Below, piece by piece: positions 1 through 5,149 of a stretch of DNA of 5,182 nt. Each line of letters begins with the position of its first letter. Within the stretch, counting starts at the first letter, position 1. Location of the stretch: the NCBI GenBank assembly GCA_903921945.1, contig CAIXSC010000655.1, forward strand, positions 1-5,182, given 5' to 3'. The DNA is from an uncultured Planctomycetaceae bacterium. Lineage in GTDB: Bacteria; Planctomycetota; Planctomycetia; Pirellulales; Pirellulaceae. The position numbers and the translations under genes were made by a program. The notes under the pieces are model-generated. The model was given only the letters and a program-made list of their open reading frames with translations, was not told where the DNA came from and searched no databases.

Positions 1-394
1 CGATCGTCAACCCAACGCCGAACTCGCGGTCGAGCGCCGGTGCGATCTCGTCACGCATGTAAGCGTTAATGCCGGCGTCGCCATCCCACATCGCCATCCG
101 CACCGTCTGCCCGCGAGCTTTCGACAACACGTCGGCCCAATCCGCCGATGCGCTACGCGGCGTCGCCCCTACCGAGCCAGGCGCGCCGGCCGCGGCGGAC
201 ATGGCCGCCGCGGACGGCGCGGTGGACGAAGGCGTTACGGATGAAGCGGGCGTGGTTGGAGTCGCTGGCCCGCAGCCGACTGACATGGACAACAACGAAA
301 GCGTGACGACCGCGGCCATCGCAGCGACGATCCTTGCGGCGGGCGAACTGTTGCGACGGACCGTCCAACGACACGCGGCGTCCGTGCGATCCAC
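1..394 (-). CDS. YnjB-like ABC transporter substrate-binding lipoprotein, N-terminal part (runs off left edge)
   Basis: The minus-strand frame is open to the left edge, so only about 131 N-terminal residues are visible and there is no stop codon. Seen: an Arg-containing n-region (RWTVRRNSSPAAR, residues 9-21), a hydrophobic stretch, and a lipobox SVGC with the acylatable Cys at residue 41. An Ala/Ser/Thr/Pro linker follows (about 42-84), then a folded start, DWADVLSKARGQTVRMAMW (85-103), continuing with DGDAGINAY and a FGVGLTI stretch. The pattern 'ARGQTV...W.GD..IN.Y' resembles the start of YnjB-type solute-binding proteins, which deliver an uncertain substrate to a YnjCD-type ABC importer from the outer face of the inner membrane. 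The start is uncertain. GTG at 394 gives a proper charged n-region; ATG at 319 leaves none; ATGs at 571 and 628 would translate the upstream tandem repeat into an Arg/Phe/Ala/Val extension. The permease and ATPase genes would be expected beyond the left edge. Family call fairly sure; substrate unknown. Confidence 0.75.
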   Translation of the reverse strand, partial: MDRTDAACRWTVRRNSSPAARIVAAMAAVVTLSLLSMSVGCGPATPTTPASSVTPSSTAPSAAAMSAAAGAPGSVGATPRSASADWADVLSKARGQTVRMAMWDGDAGINAYMRDEIAPALDREFGVGLTI

Positions 395-397
395 CCG

Positions 398-541
398 AGC
401 GACGAGCCGAGCAACGAAACGAGCGACGAAACGAGCGACGAAACGAGCGACGAGTCGCGCGAAGGAATAAGCGCCGAATCGAGCGACAATTCGCGCGAAG
501 GAATAAGAGACGAATCGAGTGATGAATCGAGCGGCGAAATA
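398..541. repeat. 12-bp tandem repeat array (12 units) with a 36-bp higher-order repeat
   Basis: On the plus strand the consensus unit is close to AGCGACGAAACG. Units at 398, 410, 422 and 434 are near-identical; 422-433 and 434-445 are exact copies. The next two blocks, 446-481 and 482-517, are each 36 bp (three units) and match each other at 32 of 36 positions, sharing a TCGCGCGAAGGAATAAG core. Two degenerate units (518-529, 530-541) close the array. It fills most of the gap between the VanZ-like gene and the lipoprotein gene. The 12-bp period keeps several frames open on both strands, giving low-complexity Arg-rich or Ser/Leu-rich translations that are probably not proteins. The rest of the gap (542-644) holds no gene I can support. 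Confidence 0.85.
490..499. repeat. Perfect 10-bp palindrome inside the tandem array
   Basis: TTCGCGCGAA is self-complementary. It sits in the second 36-bp unit of the array; the first unit has GTCGCGCGAA at the same place, which breaks the symmetry at one end. It could be a small hairpin seed or simply a by-product of the repeat sequence. No function can be assigned. Confidence 0.4.
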
Positions 542-644
542 CTGGCTGGTTGGTTCGCGGCGGCGGCGCATGCCAAAAAACTCGTGGGTGAAGCAAGCTG
601 GGCCGAACGCCAATACCACGGCGATCATGTTCCCGAGCTAGCGA

Positions 645-1097
645 CTAGCGTAGCGGAGTGAAGCGCCTAGGGGCGCGACGCGAGGCGTATTTGAGGACAA
701 GGCACAACGCCAAGGCAAAGGCCGCGCCCGCCAAGTCGGCAAGCCAGTCGTACAGATCGGCCGTCCTGCGTGGAACGAAGTTCTGAAGCCACTCGTCGAG
801 CGTCGCGTAAACCGCGATCAGGGCGAAGACGGCAACGACAAACCCAACGCGTGGACGGAACGCCAAGCGGCCAGTCGCGTACAAGAGCGTTGCCAAAATA
901 GCGTACGCGACAAAATGGCCCACCTTGTCCGCATGCTCGATCCGCCGTGCCGCTCGCCACGGCACATGGGTCGCGGCGAGCAGTGCCAGCCAGTAGGCGG
1001 CCAGCAGCGCGAGCCACCATCCAAAGCGACGGCGCGCCGGTAGCGGCTCCAAACCGGAATGCTCGGCGGACGGCGATGGCGTCGCGTCGGTGGGCAT
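645..1097 (-). CDS. VanZ-family membrane protein
   Basis: A 150-residue protein beginning at ATG 1097. The N-terminus (1-24) is Pro/Ser-rich and ends in Arg residues. Four hydrophobic segments follow, near 26-44, 59-79, 84-100 and 116-136, and the C-terminal tail is basic. Family hallmarks are visible: ADKVGHFVAYAIL (56-68) and LDEWLQNFVPRRTADLYDW (100-118), which carry the conserved DKxxHF and DExxQxFVPxRxxxxxDW patterns of VanZ-like proteins. The family is named after VanZ of enterococci, which gives low-level teicoplanin resistance by an unclear mechanism. Most chromosomal homologues have no demonstrated role, so resistance should not be inferred here. The length is typical of a stand-alone member. 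The gene lies 145 bp after the pseudouridine synthase and has no recognisable Shine-Dalgarno site. A 10-bp palindrome (1101-1110) stands just before the start. Confidence 0.85.
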   Translation of the reverse strand: MPTDATPSPSAEHSGLEPLPARRRFGWWLALLAAYWLALLAATHVPWRAARRIEHADKVGHFVAYAILATLLYATGRLAFRPRVGFVVAVFALIAVYATLDEWLQNFVPRRTADLYDWLADLAGAAFALALCLVLKYASRRAPRRFTPLR

Positions 1098-1100
1098 GGG

Positions 1101-1110
1101 GCGGGCCCGC
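1101..1110. repeat. GC-rich 10-bp palindrome before the VanZ-like start
   Basis: GCGGGCCCGC is perfectly self-complementary and ends three bases from the VanZ-like ATG, in the position where a ribosome binding site would lie. It could restrict access to the start, or it could be chance in a GC-rich genome. Confidence 0.3.
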
Positions 1111-1120
1111 TACGAGGAGA

Positions 1121-1190
1121 GGTGTTCGGTGAGAACGGTGTTCGGTCTTGGGAACAAGGTTCGGTCTTGGGAGCGGTCTTCGATCTTGAA
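1121..1190. repeat. Short imperfect direct repeats, about 19-bp period
   Basis: GTTCGGTCTTGGGA occurs exactly at 1140-1153 and 1159-1172, 19 bp apart. A third degraded copy lies at 1178-1191 (9 of 14 positions), and a partial GTTCGGT motif at 1124-1130. The cluster fills the centre of the 145-bp gap between the pseudouridine synthase stop and the VanZ-like start. It may be a protein-binding site array upstream of the VanZ-like gene, or a slippage remnant. I see no convincing promoter in the gap. Confidence 0.5.
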
Positions 1191-1242
1191 TACGGACTGA
1201 ACGGGCAGGTTGCTGGGAGTGGCCAGATTGTCGACGGCCGCC

Positions 1243-1944
1243 TCAATCGGGCCAAGTCCAAAGTGGTTCGGCTTCCACCACGACACGTTGTTTGAGCGCT
1301 GGTTCGATGAATTCCAAACGCCGTGCGTGGAGCGCGATCCAGCGGGCGCGTTCGTCCGGCGTATCGGGACCGAAGGCGGTTGTGGAGCCGTACAGGGCGT
1401 CGCCGAGGATCGGGTGGCCGCGGCTGCCGGTCTGCAAACGGATTTGATGGGTCCGGCCGGTTTCCAGTTCGATTTCCAGCAGAGTGGCGCGGGCCAGTCG
1501 GCGGATGACTTGGTACCGCAGCACGGCTTGTTGGGCGCCGGCCACATCCGCTGAACAGATCTCCGACCGCGCTTCCCCCTCGACCTTTCGCATCCAGTCG
1601 ATCCATTCGCCCTTATCCGGTTCGACATGGCCTTCGACCAACGCCCAGTATCGTTTGTCGATCTCGCGATGCTCGAACTGCAAGCTGATTTTCCGCGCGG
1701 CGTTGATGCGGCGCGCCAACACAAGCACTCCGGAGGCTGGTCGATCGAGGCGGTGGAGCACGGCCAGATAAGGCGAATGCGGAGTGCCGGCCTGATCGGC
1801 CAAGTAGCGTTTCACTCGCACTTCCAGGCTATCGATACCGGGCGGAGCCTGGGTCAGCAGTCCCGGCGGCTTGTTGACCACGAGGCACGCGTCGCCATCC
1901 CACAACAGTTCGAAGCCGAGCCCCGCATCCATACCGTCGTTCAT
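1243..1944 (-). CDS. RluA-family RNA pseudouridine synthase
   Basis: With ATG at 1944 this is 233 residues. It should convert specific uridines in rRNA or tRNA to pseudouridine in the cytoplasm. Seen: an N-terminal strand ending in LVVNKPPGLLTQ (21-32); the catalytic motif HRLDRPASGVLVLAR (64-78), with the family's catalytic Asp at 67; the GRTHQIR motif (163-169); and GHPILGDALYG (176-186), all in the order expected for RluA-type enzymes. There is no S4 RNA-binding domain, as in RluA and TruC and unlike RluC/RluD. The target nucleotide cannot be told from sequence alone. The frame extends upstream to a TTG at 2001, but that lies in the loop of a 12-bp-stem hairpin and the added residues (RGPADRRQAPAARAAGW) look non-homologous. 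ATG at 1932 is also possible. The gene is 89 bp downstream of the oxidoreductase and separated from it by that hairpin, so it may have its own promoter. Confidence 0.9.
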   Translation of the reverse strand: MNDGMDAGLGFELLWDGDACLVVNKPPGLLTQAPPGIDSLEVRVKRYLADQAGTPHSPYLAVLHRLDRPASGVLVLARRINAARKISLQFEHREIDKRYWALVEGHVEPDKGEWIDWMRKVEGEARSEICSADVAGAQQAVLRYQVIRRLARATLLEIELETGRTHQIRLQTGSRGHPILGDALYGSTTAFGPDTPDERARWIALHARRLEFIEPALKQRVVVEAEPLWTWPD

Positions 1945-1987
1945 CCAACCGGCCGCTCGTGCAGCCGGAGCTTGACGCCGGTCGGCG

Positions 1988-2015
1988 GGGCCGCGGTCCA
2001 AGAGGACCGCGGCCC
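1988..2015 (-). terminator. Strong GC hairpin after the oxidoreductase gene (candidate terminator)
   Basis: GGGCCGCGGTCC (1988-1999) and GGACCGCGGCCC (2004-2015) are exact reverse complements, separated by a 4-base loop (AAGA on the plus strand). This gives a 12-bp perfect stem. It begins 18 bp after the oxidoreductase stop codon, in the right place to end that transcript. On the minus strand no T-run follows, so it is not a textbook intrinsic terminator. It may instead stabilise the 3' end, act with Rho, or shape the leader of the pseudouridine synthase mRNA. The stem is certain; the terminator role is inferred. Confidence 0.55.
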
Positions 2016-2033
2016 GGACCGGCAGGTGCCGTG

Positions 2034-3500
2034 TTAGACCTTGCCCTTCGCGGGAACCACGAATGGAGCCCGGTATTCGCGGGTCAGGTGCTCATTGGCC
2101 GTCGCGTTGCCCGGGAACGTCTCGGTTACCGGATCGAACGCCAGCACCGCGCCGACGCGGATCTTCGAGGTCGACATGTCGACCTTGTTGTCGGCCAGAT
2201 GGGCGAGGGTCCGTTCGAGCGTCTCCGAATTGTTGTCGCTCGACTTGTACGCCGCGATCTTCCCCTTGGCATCGCTGACCGCCAGCTCTTCGCCGAGCCG
2301 GTACGAGATGTTGCCCAAATGGCATAGAGCGCTCGACAGATGCCCTTCCTGGATGTCGGCCGCCAAGTCGCTCGATTTGCGGCTGCGGACCGCCTTGAGG
2401 AAGTTGGCGAAGTGGTCGCCTTCGCCCTTGAATTCCGCCACCTTGTTGCCGTCCTTGTCGAAGGCGGTGGCCGAGCTGTAGCTGGGGATCGCAACGTAGC
2501 CATCGGTGCCTTCGAAGATCACACCGACACCGGCGCCGCGATACGGCTTGGTCTCCAAGCCCCGCACTTCGAAGACCAGCGTCTTGGAACCGTAGTCATG
2601 CACCACCACTTGGGTGTTGGCCGTTTCGCCCGCGTCTTCGTATCCGAGCCGCGCACCGTAGCTCATCACGCCTTTGCAGAGCGTGTCGATGCCCAGTCCC
2701 CATCGAGCGATGTCCATCTGGTGGATGCCTTGGTTGCCCAAGTCGCCGTTGCCGTAGGCCCACTGCCAGTGCCAGTCGTAGTGGAACTGCTTGCGGGTCA
2801 CTTTGGCCATCGGCGCGGGGCCGAGCCACAGGTCGTAGTTGACGCTCGACGGCGCGGCGTACTCGCCCCTGGGGCCGATCGAGCCGCGGCGCTTGTAGCA
2901 CAAACCGCGCGCGACCTTCAGTTCGCCAATCTTGCCCGCTTTCACGTAGGCGACCGCTTCGGCCAAGCCAGGGTTGGAACGGGATTGCGTGCCAGTCTGG
3001 CAGATGCGGTCGTACTTCCGCGCCGCCTCGACGATCCGCGCCCCTTCACTGACATTGTGGCTGACCGGCTTTTCGACATACACGTCCTTGCCCGCTTGGA
3101 TCGACCAGATGGCGCCGAGCGCATGCCAGTGGTTTGGCGTCGCGATGCTGACAATGTCGACTCGCTTGTCTTCCAACACCTTCCGCAGGTCGGCTTCCCA
3201 CGTCGGCTTGCGACCGCCTTGCCGCTTGCCCACCTCTTCCGCCCGCTGATTGCCGATCGTGCTGTCGACATCGCAGATGTACAGGATTTCGGTGTCCTTG
3301 CGGCCCGCGAACGCGCCGATGTGGCTGCCGCCCCGGCCTTTCACACCAACGACCGCGACGCCCAGCTTTTCATTTGGGCTGGTGCTTTGCTTCTCTTGCG
3401 CCCACGCCGCAGCCCCGGTCGAAAGGGAACTCGCAGCGACCGCCGAAGCCGTCGCCCACATGGATTGTTCGAGGAATTCACGACGCGAACGATTCGACAT
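2034..3500 (-). CDS. Tat-exported Gfo/Idh/MocA-family oxidoreductase
   Basis: A 488-residue protein of the NAD(P)-dependent sugar/inositol dehydrogenase superfamily. The N-terminus carries a twin-arginine signal, SRREFLEQS (5-13), followed by an Ala/Ser-rich hydrophobic region ending near AAWAQ (31-35). The protein is therefore probably folded around its cofactor in the cytoplasm and then exported. The Rossmann domain begins VAVVGVKGRGGSH (48-60), with D77 in ICDVD as the likely ribose-binding acid. TPNHWH (121-126) and the EKP motif (143-145) follow; the Lys of EKP is the usual catalytic or substrate-binding residue. The C-terminal Gfo/Idh/MocA domain includes the GNQGIHQMDIARW block (255-267), with H260 and D263 placed like the family's active-site residues. 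Length is near that of planctomycete paralogues. The substrate is unknown but is likely a sugar derivative from polysaccharide breakdown. Start ATG 3500 has a TGGAG site six bases upstream. Its neighbours do not indicate a pathway. Confidence 0.93.
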   Translation of the reverse strand: MSNRSRREFLEQSMWATASAVAASSLSTGAAAWAQEKQSTSPNEKLGVAVVGVKGRGGSHIGAFAGRKDTEILYICDVDSTIGNQRAEEVGKRQGGRKPTWEADLRKVLEDKRVDIVSIATPNHWHALGAIWSIQAGKDVYVEKPVSHNVSEGARIVEAARKYDRICQTGTQSRSNPGLAEAVAYVKAGKIGELKVARGLCYKRRGSIGPRGEYAAPSSVNYDLWLGPAPMAKVTRKQFHYDWHWQWAYGNGDLGNQGIHQMDIARWGLGIDTLCKGVMSYGARLGYEDAGETANTQVVVHDYGSKTLVFEVRGLETKPYRGAGVGVIFEGTDGYVAIPSYSSATAFDKDGNKVAEFKGEGDHFANFLKAVRSRKSSDLAADIQEGHLSSALCHLGNISYRLGEELAVSDAKGKIAAYKSSDNNSETLERTLAHLADNKVDMSTSKIRVGAVLAFDPVTETFPGNATANEHLTREYRAPFVVPAKGKV

Positions 3501-3506
3501 GGCAAT

Positions 3507-3511
3507 CTCCA
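3507..3511 (-). promoter_or_regulatory. Shine-Dalgarno site of the oxidoreductase gene
   Basis: The minus strand reads TGGAG, then a 6-base spacer, then the ATG at 3500. It is the clearest ribosome binding site in the window and fixes the start, which also places the twin-arginine motif right at the N-terminus. Confidence 0.6.
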
Positions 3512-3582
3512 GGCGGCAAGCGACGGACCCAAATCGCGCCCGTCGAGGGAAAAAGGGAAAAATCGACTTGCGGACGATTCAA

Positions 3583-3611
3583 AGCATAACGGCTTGTCGA
3601 TCTGGCTGCAA
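3583..3611 (-). promoter_or_regulatory. Candidate sigma-70-type promoter for the oxidoreductase gene
   Basis: On the minus strand a TTGCAG (-35-like, 3606-3611) and a TATGCT (-10-like, 3583-3588) are separated by 17 bp. This would give a leader of roughly 75 bases before the ATG at 3500. The -35 matches the consensus at only three positions and planctomycete promoters are poorly defined, so this is tentative. The box pair overlaps the inverted repeat at 3593-3626. Confidence 0.25.
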
Positions 3612-3626
3612 AGCGAGATCGACAAG
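3593..3626. repeat. 11-bp inverted repeat in the LOG/oxidoreductase gap
   Basis: CTTGTCGATCT (3593-3603) and AGATCGACAAG (3616-3626) are exact reverse complements with a 12-base spacer; GC/GC pairs inside the spacer can extend the stem after a mismatch. It lies 75 bp after the LOG stop and about 93 bp before the oxidoreductase ATG. As RNA it could be a terminator-like hairpin for the LOG transcript, though no T-run follows on the minus strand. As DNA it could be an operator for a dimeric regulator. The rest of the 201-bp gap shows a short hairpin (3671-3688) and two GGGAAAAA runs (3548-3563), and no gene. Confidence 0.55.
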
Positions 3627-3670
3627 GGCGAAAAAGGCACGCGGGCCTCGTTCGCGGTCGCTTTCCCCGA

Positions 3671-3688
3671 GCCGCCGGCGATGGCGGC
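3671..3688 (-). terminator. Weak hairpin just after the LOG stop codon
   Basis: GCCGCC (3671-3676) pairs with GGCGGC (3683-3688) around a 6-base loop, 13 bp after the LOG stop codon. The stem is short but wholly GC. No T-run follows, so a terminator role is only a possibility. Confidence 0.25.
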
Positions 3689-3701
3689 GTGACGGACAGG
3701 A

Positions 3702-4484
3702 TTACCGCTTGAGGCGGCCCAAGCCCTCGAACAGCCACCAGCGCGGCCGCCACTCCGCATGCCGCAGTCCAAACTGCTTCATGCCCACCTCCCGGATCCG
3801 CTCGGCAATCTCCACCGGCGAGTCGCTCAGAATGAACCGGTCGATGTCGATCGCGTCGATCGTGCCAGCGCGTAACATCCGCTCGCGGAGAAAATCGAGC
3901 AGCGGCGTCCAGTATTCGATGCCCGCCAAGACGATCGGAAACTGTTGAATCTTCCCGGTCTGCACGAGCGTCGCGATTTCAAAGAGCTCGTCCAGCGTCC
4001 CGAAGCCGCCCGGGCAGGCGACGAACGCGTACGAATACTTTGCCAGCATCAGCTTCCGCACAAAAAAATAGTCGAACTCGACGAACAGATCCAAATACGG
4101 GTTGGGCCGCTGTTCCATCGGCAACACGATGTTGCAACCGACGCTCCGACCTTTGGCCTCGCGCGCTCCGCGATTGGCCGCCTCCATGATGCCCGGTCCA
4201 CCACCGGTCATCACCGTAAAGCCCACTCGCGCCAGTTCGGCGCCGATGCGGCGGCTCAATTCGTAATAAGCATGGGACTCGGGGAATCGCGCCGATCCGA
4301 ACACGGTCACGCAGGGACCGACAAAATGGAGCTTGCGGAACCCCCGAATCAGATCCTCGAAAATGCGAATCGCTCGACGCAGCTCCGCCCAGCGGGATTG
4401 AGGCCCTTCGAGAAACCGGACGTCTTTGCCAGTGCCCATCGGTCGTTCAACGGCCATCGGATCGGATTCCCGTGTCGTCTTCAT
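3702..4484 (-). CDS. LOG-family protein (TIGR00730-type Rossmann-fold nucleotide phosphoribohydrolase-like)
   Basis: With ATG at 4484 this is 260 residues. Seen: VTVFGSAR (59-66) at the first strand; the phosphate/ribose-binding motif MTGGGPGIMEAANRGAREA (92-110); RKLMLAKYSYAFVACPGG (143-160); and PGGFGTLDELFE (158-169). These include the GGGxGxME and PGGxGTxxE signatures of the family. LOG proteins cleave cytokinin riboside 5'-monophosphates to free base plus ribose 5-phosphate. Bacterial relatives such as PpnN act on ordinary purine/pyrimidine monophosphates, so the substrate here is open. It is probably cytosolic and oligomeric. A roughly 50-residue N-terminal extension (VRFLEGPQSRWAELRRAIRIFEDL) precedes the core. 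The frame reaches an earlier ATG at 4511; I prefer 4484 because GAGGGG stands six bases before it, and a candidate promoter would place transcription start near 4520, leaving almost no leader for 4511. ATG 4457 is also possible. It lies 89 bp downstream of pgsA. Confidence 0.9.
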   Translation of the reverse strand: MKTTRESDPMAVERPMGTGKDVRFLEGPQSRWAELRRAIRIFEDLIRGFRKLHFVGPCVTVFGSARFPESHAYYELSRRIGAELARVGFTVMTGGGPGIMEAANRGAREAKGRSVGCNIVLPMEQRPNPYLDLFVEFDYFFVRKLMLAKYSYAFVACPGGFGTLDELFEIATLVQTGKIQQFPIVLAGIEYWTPLLDFLRERMLRAGTIDAIDIDRFILSDSPVEIAERIREVGMKQFGLRHAEWRPRWWLFEGLGRLKR

Positions 4485-4511
4485 CGCCCGCCCCTCGTTC
4501 GCATGAATCAT

Positions 4512-4536
4512 GGCATGCCCAAAGGCATACTATGCC
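4512..4536. repeat. Cluster of GGCAT/ATGCC palindromes before the LOG gene (operator-like)
   Basis: GGCATGCC (4512-4519) is a perfect 8-bp palindrome. Four bases on, GGCATACTATGCC (4524-4536) is a perfect 13-bp odd palindrome. Together they give repeated GGCAT half-sites in both orientations within 25 bp. The second palindrome overlaps the proposed -10 box of the LOG promoter, the usual position for a repressor site. The symmetry is seen; the operator role is inferred. Confidence 0.45.
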
Positions 4537-4554
4537 GTTCGTCCAACGCGGCAA
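4527..4554 (-). promoter_or_regulatory. Candidate sigma-70-type promoter for the LOG gene
   Basis: On the minus strand TTGCCG (4549-4554) and TAGTAT (4527-4532) are 16 bp apart, each matching four of six consensus positions. Transcription would begin near 4520, giving a leader of about 36 bases to ATG 4484. If right, the LOG gene is transcribed independently of pgsA. Confidence 0.3.
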
Positions 4555-4573
4555 CGAGTGACGGGTAAATGGG

Positions 4574-5149
4574 CTACGACCGCCAACGGCGGCCTGCGGC
4601 GACAACGTAATCCAGTCCCGAATAGACGGTGGTGATGACCGTCAGCCAAACGCTGGCGGTCAACCCATAGGCCAGCAGTTTCGGCTGCGACGAACCCCCG
4701 TACGCGAGCGTTGACAGGCTGGCCGCCGCCGCGGCGCATTGGAAGAACATTTTCCATTTCGCCGGCCAAGATGCGGAAAAATCCCCGCCGCTCGCCTCGA
4801 TCGCCGACCGCAACGCGGTTACCAGCAGTTCTCGGCCCACCACCACCACCGCCACCCACGGCGCGATCCCCGACAGTGGCGACTCGGACGCCAGATAGAT
4901 AAACGTCCCGCAAATGATGATTTTGTCGACGAACGGATCGAGGATCCGGCCCACTTTCGACACTTGGCCAAAGCGCCGCGCCCAATATCCGTCCACCCAA
5001 TCCGTGGACGCCGCCACCAGGAACACAGCCAGCGCCGCCGGATACAGCGCATATTCGATCAGGACAAACACAACAACCGCCAGCACGAAACGCGCGCTCG
5101 TTAACGCATTCGGGACATTGATGATCCGTTCGGTCGCCGCCACGCTCAT
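4574..5149 (-). CDS. pgsA: CDP-diacylglycerol--glycerol-3-phosphate 3-phosphatidyltransferase (PGP synthase)
   Basis: A 191-residue integral membrane enzyme, the usual PgsA length. It transfers phosphatidate from CDP-diacylglycerol to glycerol 3-phosphate, making phosphatidylglycerophosphate with release of CMP; this is the committed step to phosphatidylglycerol and cardiolipin. The N-terminus INVPNALTSARFVLA (10-24) is characteristic of the family. The complete CDP-alcohol phosphotransferase signature D-x2-DG-x2-AR-x8-G-x3-D-x3-D is present: D50, D53, G54, A57, R58, G67, D71, D75. The Asp residues bind the metal ions. About six hydrophobic segments can be seen, near 20-35, 37-48, 77-88, 94-115, 133-149 and 158-184. 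A related CDP-alcohol phosphotransferase such as phosphatidylserine synthase is less likely given the N-terminus and length. Start ATG 5149 overlaps by ATGA the end of a probable upstream frame, which suggests translational coupling. Confidence 0.92.
   Translation of the reverse strand: MSVAATERIINVPNALTSARFVLAVVVFVLIEYALYPAALAVFLVAASTDWVDGYWARRFGQVSKVGRILDPFVDKIIICGTFIYLASESPLSGIAPWVAVVVVGRELLVTALRSAIEASGGDFSASWPAKWKMFFQCAAAAASLSTLAYGGSSQPKLLAYGLTASVWLTVITTVYSGLDYVVAAGRRWRS

Noticed and set aside
398..541. CRISPR array
   Set aside because: Units are contiguous 12-mers with no unique spacers of regular length, and no cas gene is nearby.
575..580. T6 run on the minus strand as an intrinsic terminator for the VanZ-like gene
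   Set aside because: No stable GC stem lies directly before it; the best pairing is a 5-bp CGTGG/CCACG stem with a very long loop.
69..596. Several overlapping open frames on both strands (69-470 plus, 334-522 plus, 153-596 minus, 235-576 minus)
   Set aside because: Their length comes from the 12-bp repeat, whose period keeps frames open, and their translations are simple Arg-rich or Ser/Leu-rich repeats. The part to the left is explained by the lipoprotein frame.
645..1097. Glycopeptide-resistance gene
   Set aside because: Only the VanZ family motif is present. No vanHAX or vanRS genes are nearby, and most VanZ-like proteins are not resistance determinants.
818..1724. Long minus-strand frames 818-1606 and 1110-1724
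   Set aside because: They overlap the pseudouridine synthase and VanZ-like genes in other frames and give Pro/Arg/Ser-rich translations without domains.
1945..2001. TTG at 2001 as the start of the pseudouridine synthase
   Set aside because: It falls in the loop of a 12-bp-stem hairpin, has no ribosome binding site, and adds residues that do not look like the start of RluA-type proteins.
3561..3579. AATCG/CGATT stem followed by T5 on the minus strand as an attenuator in the oxidoreductase leader
   Set aside because: The stem is only five pairs, mostly AT, with a 9-base loop, so it is too weak to claim.
2340..3692. 450-codon open frame on the plus strand, antisense to the oxidoreductase
   Set aside because: It is exactly codon-aligned with the sense gene, where antisense stops need CTA, TTA or TCA sense codons, which are rare in GC-rich genes. 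Its translation shows no recognisable motif, while the sense frame has complete family signatures.
3250..3948. Plus-strand frame bridging the oxidoreductase, the gap and the LOG gene
   Set aside because: It is antisense to two well-supported genes and has a basic, low-information translation.
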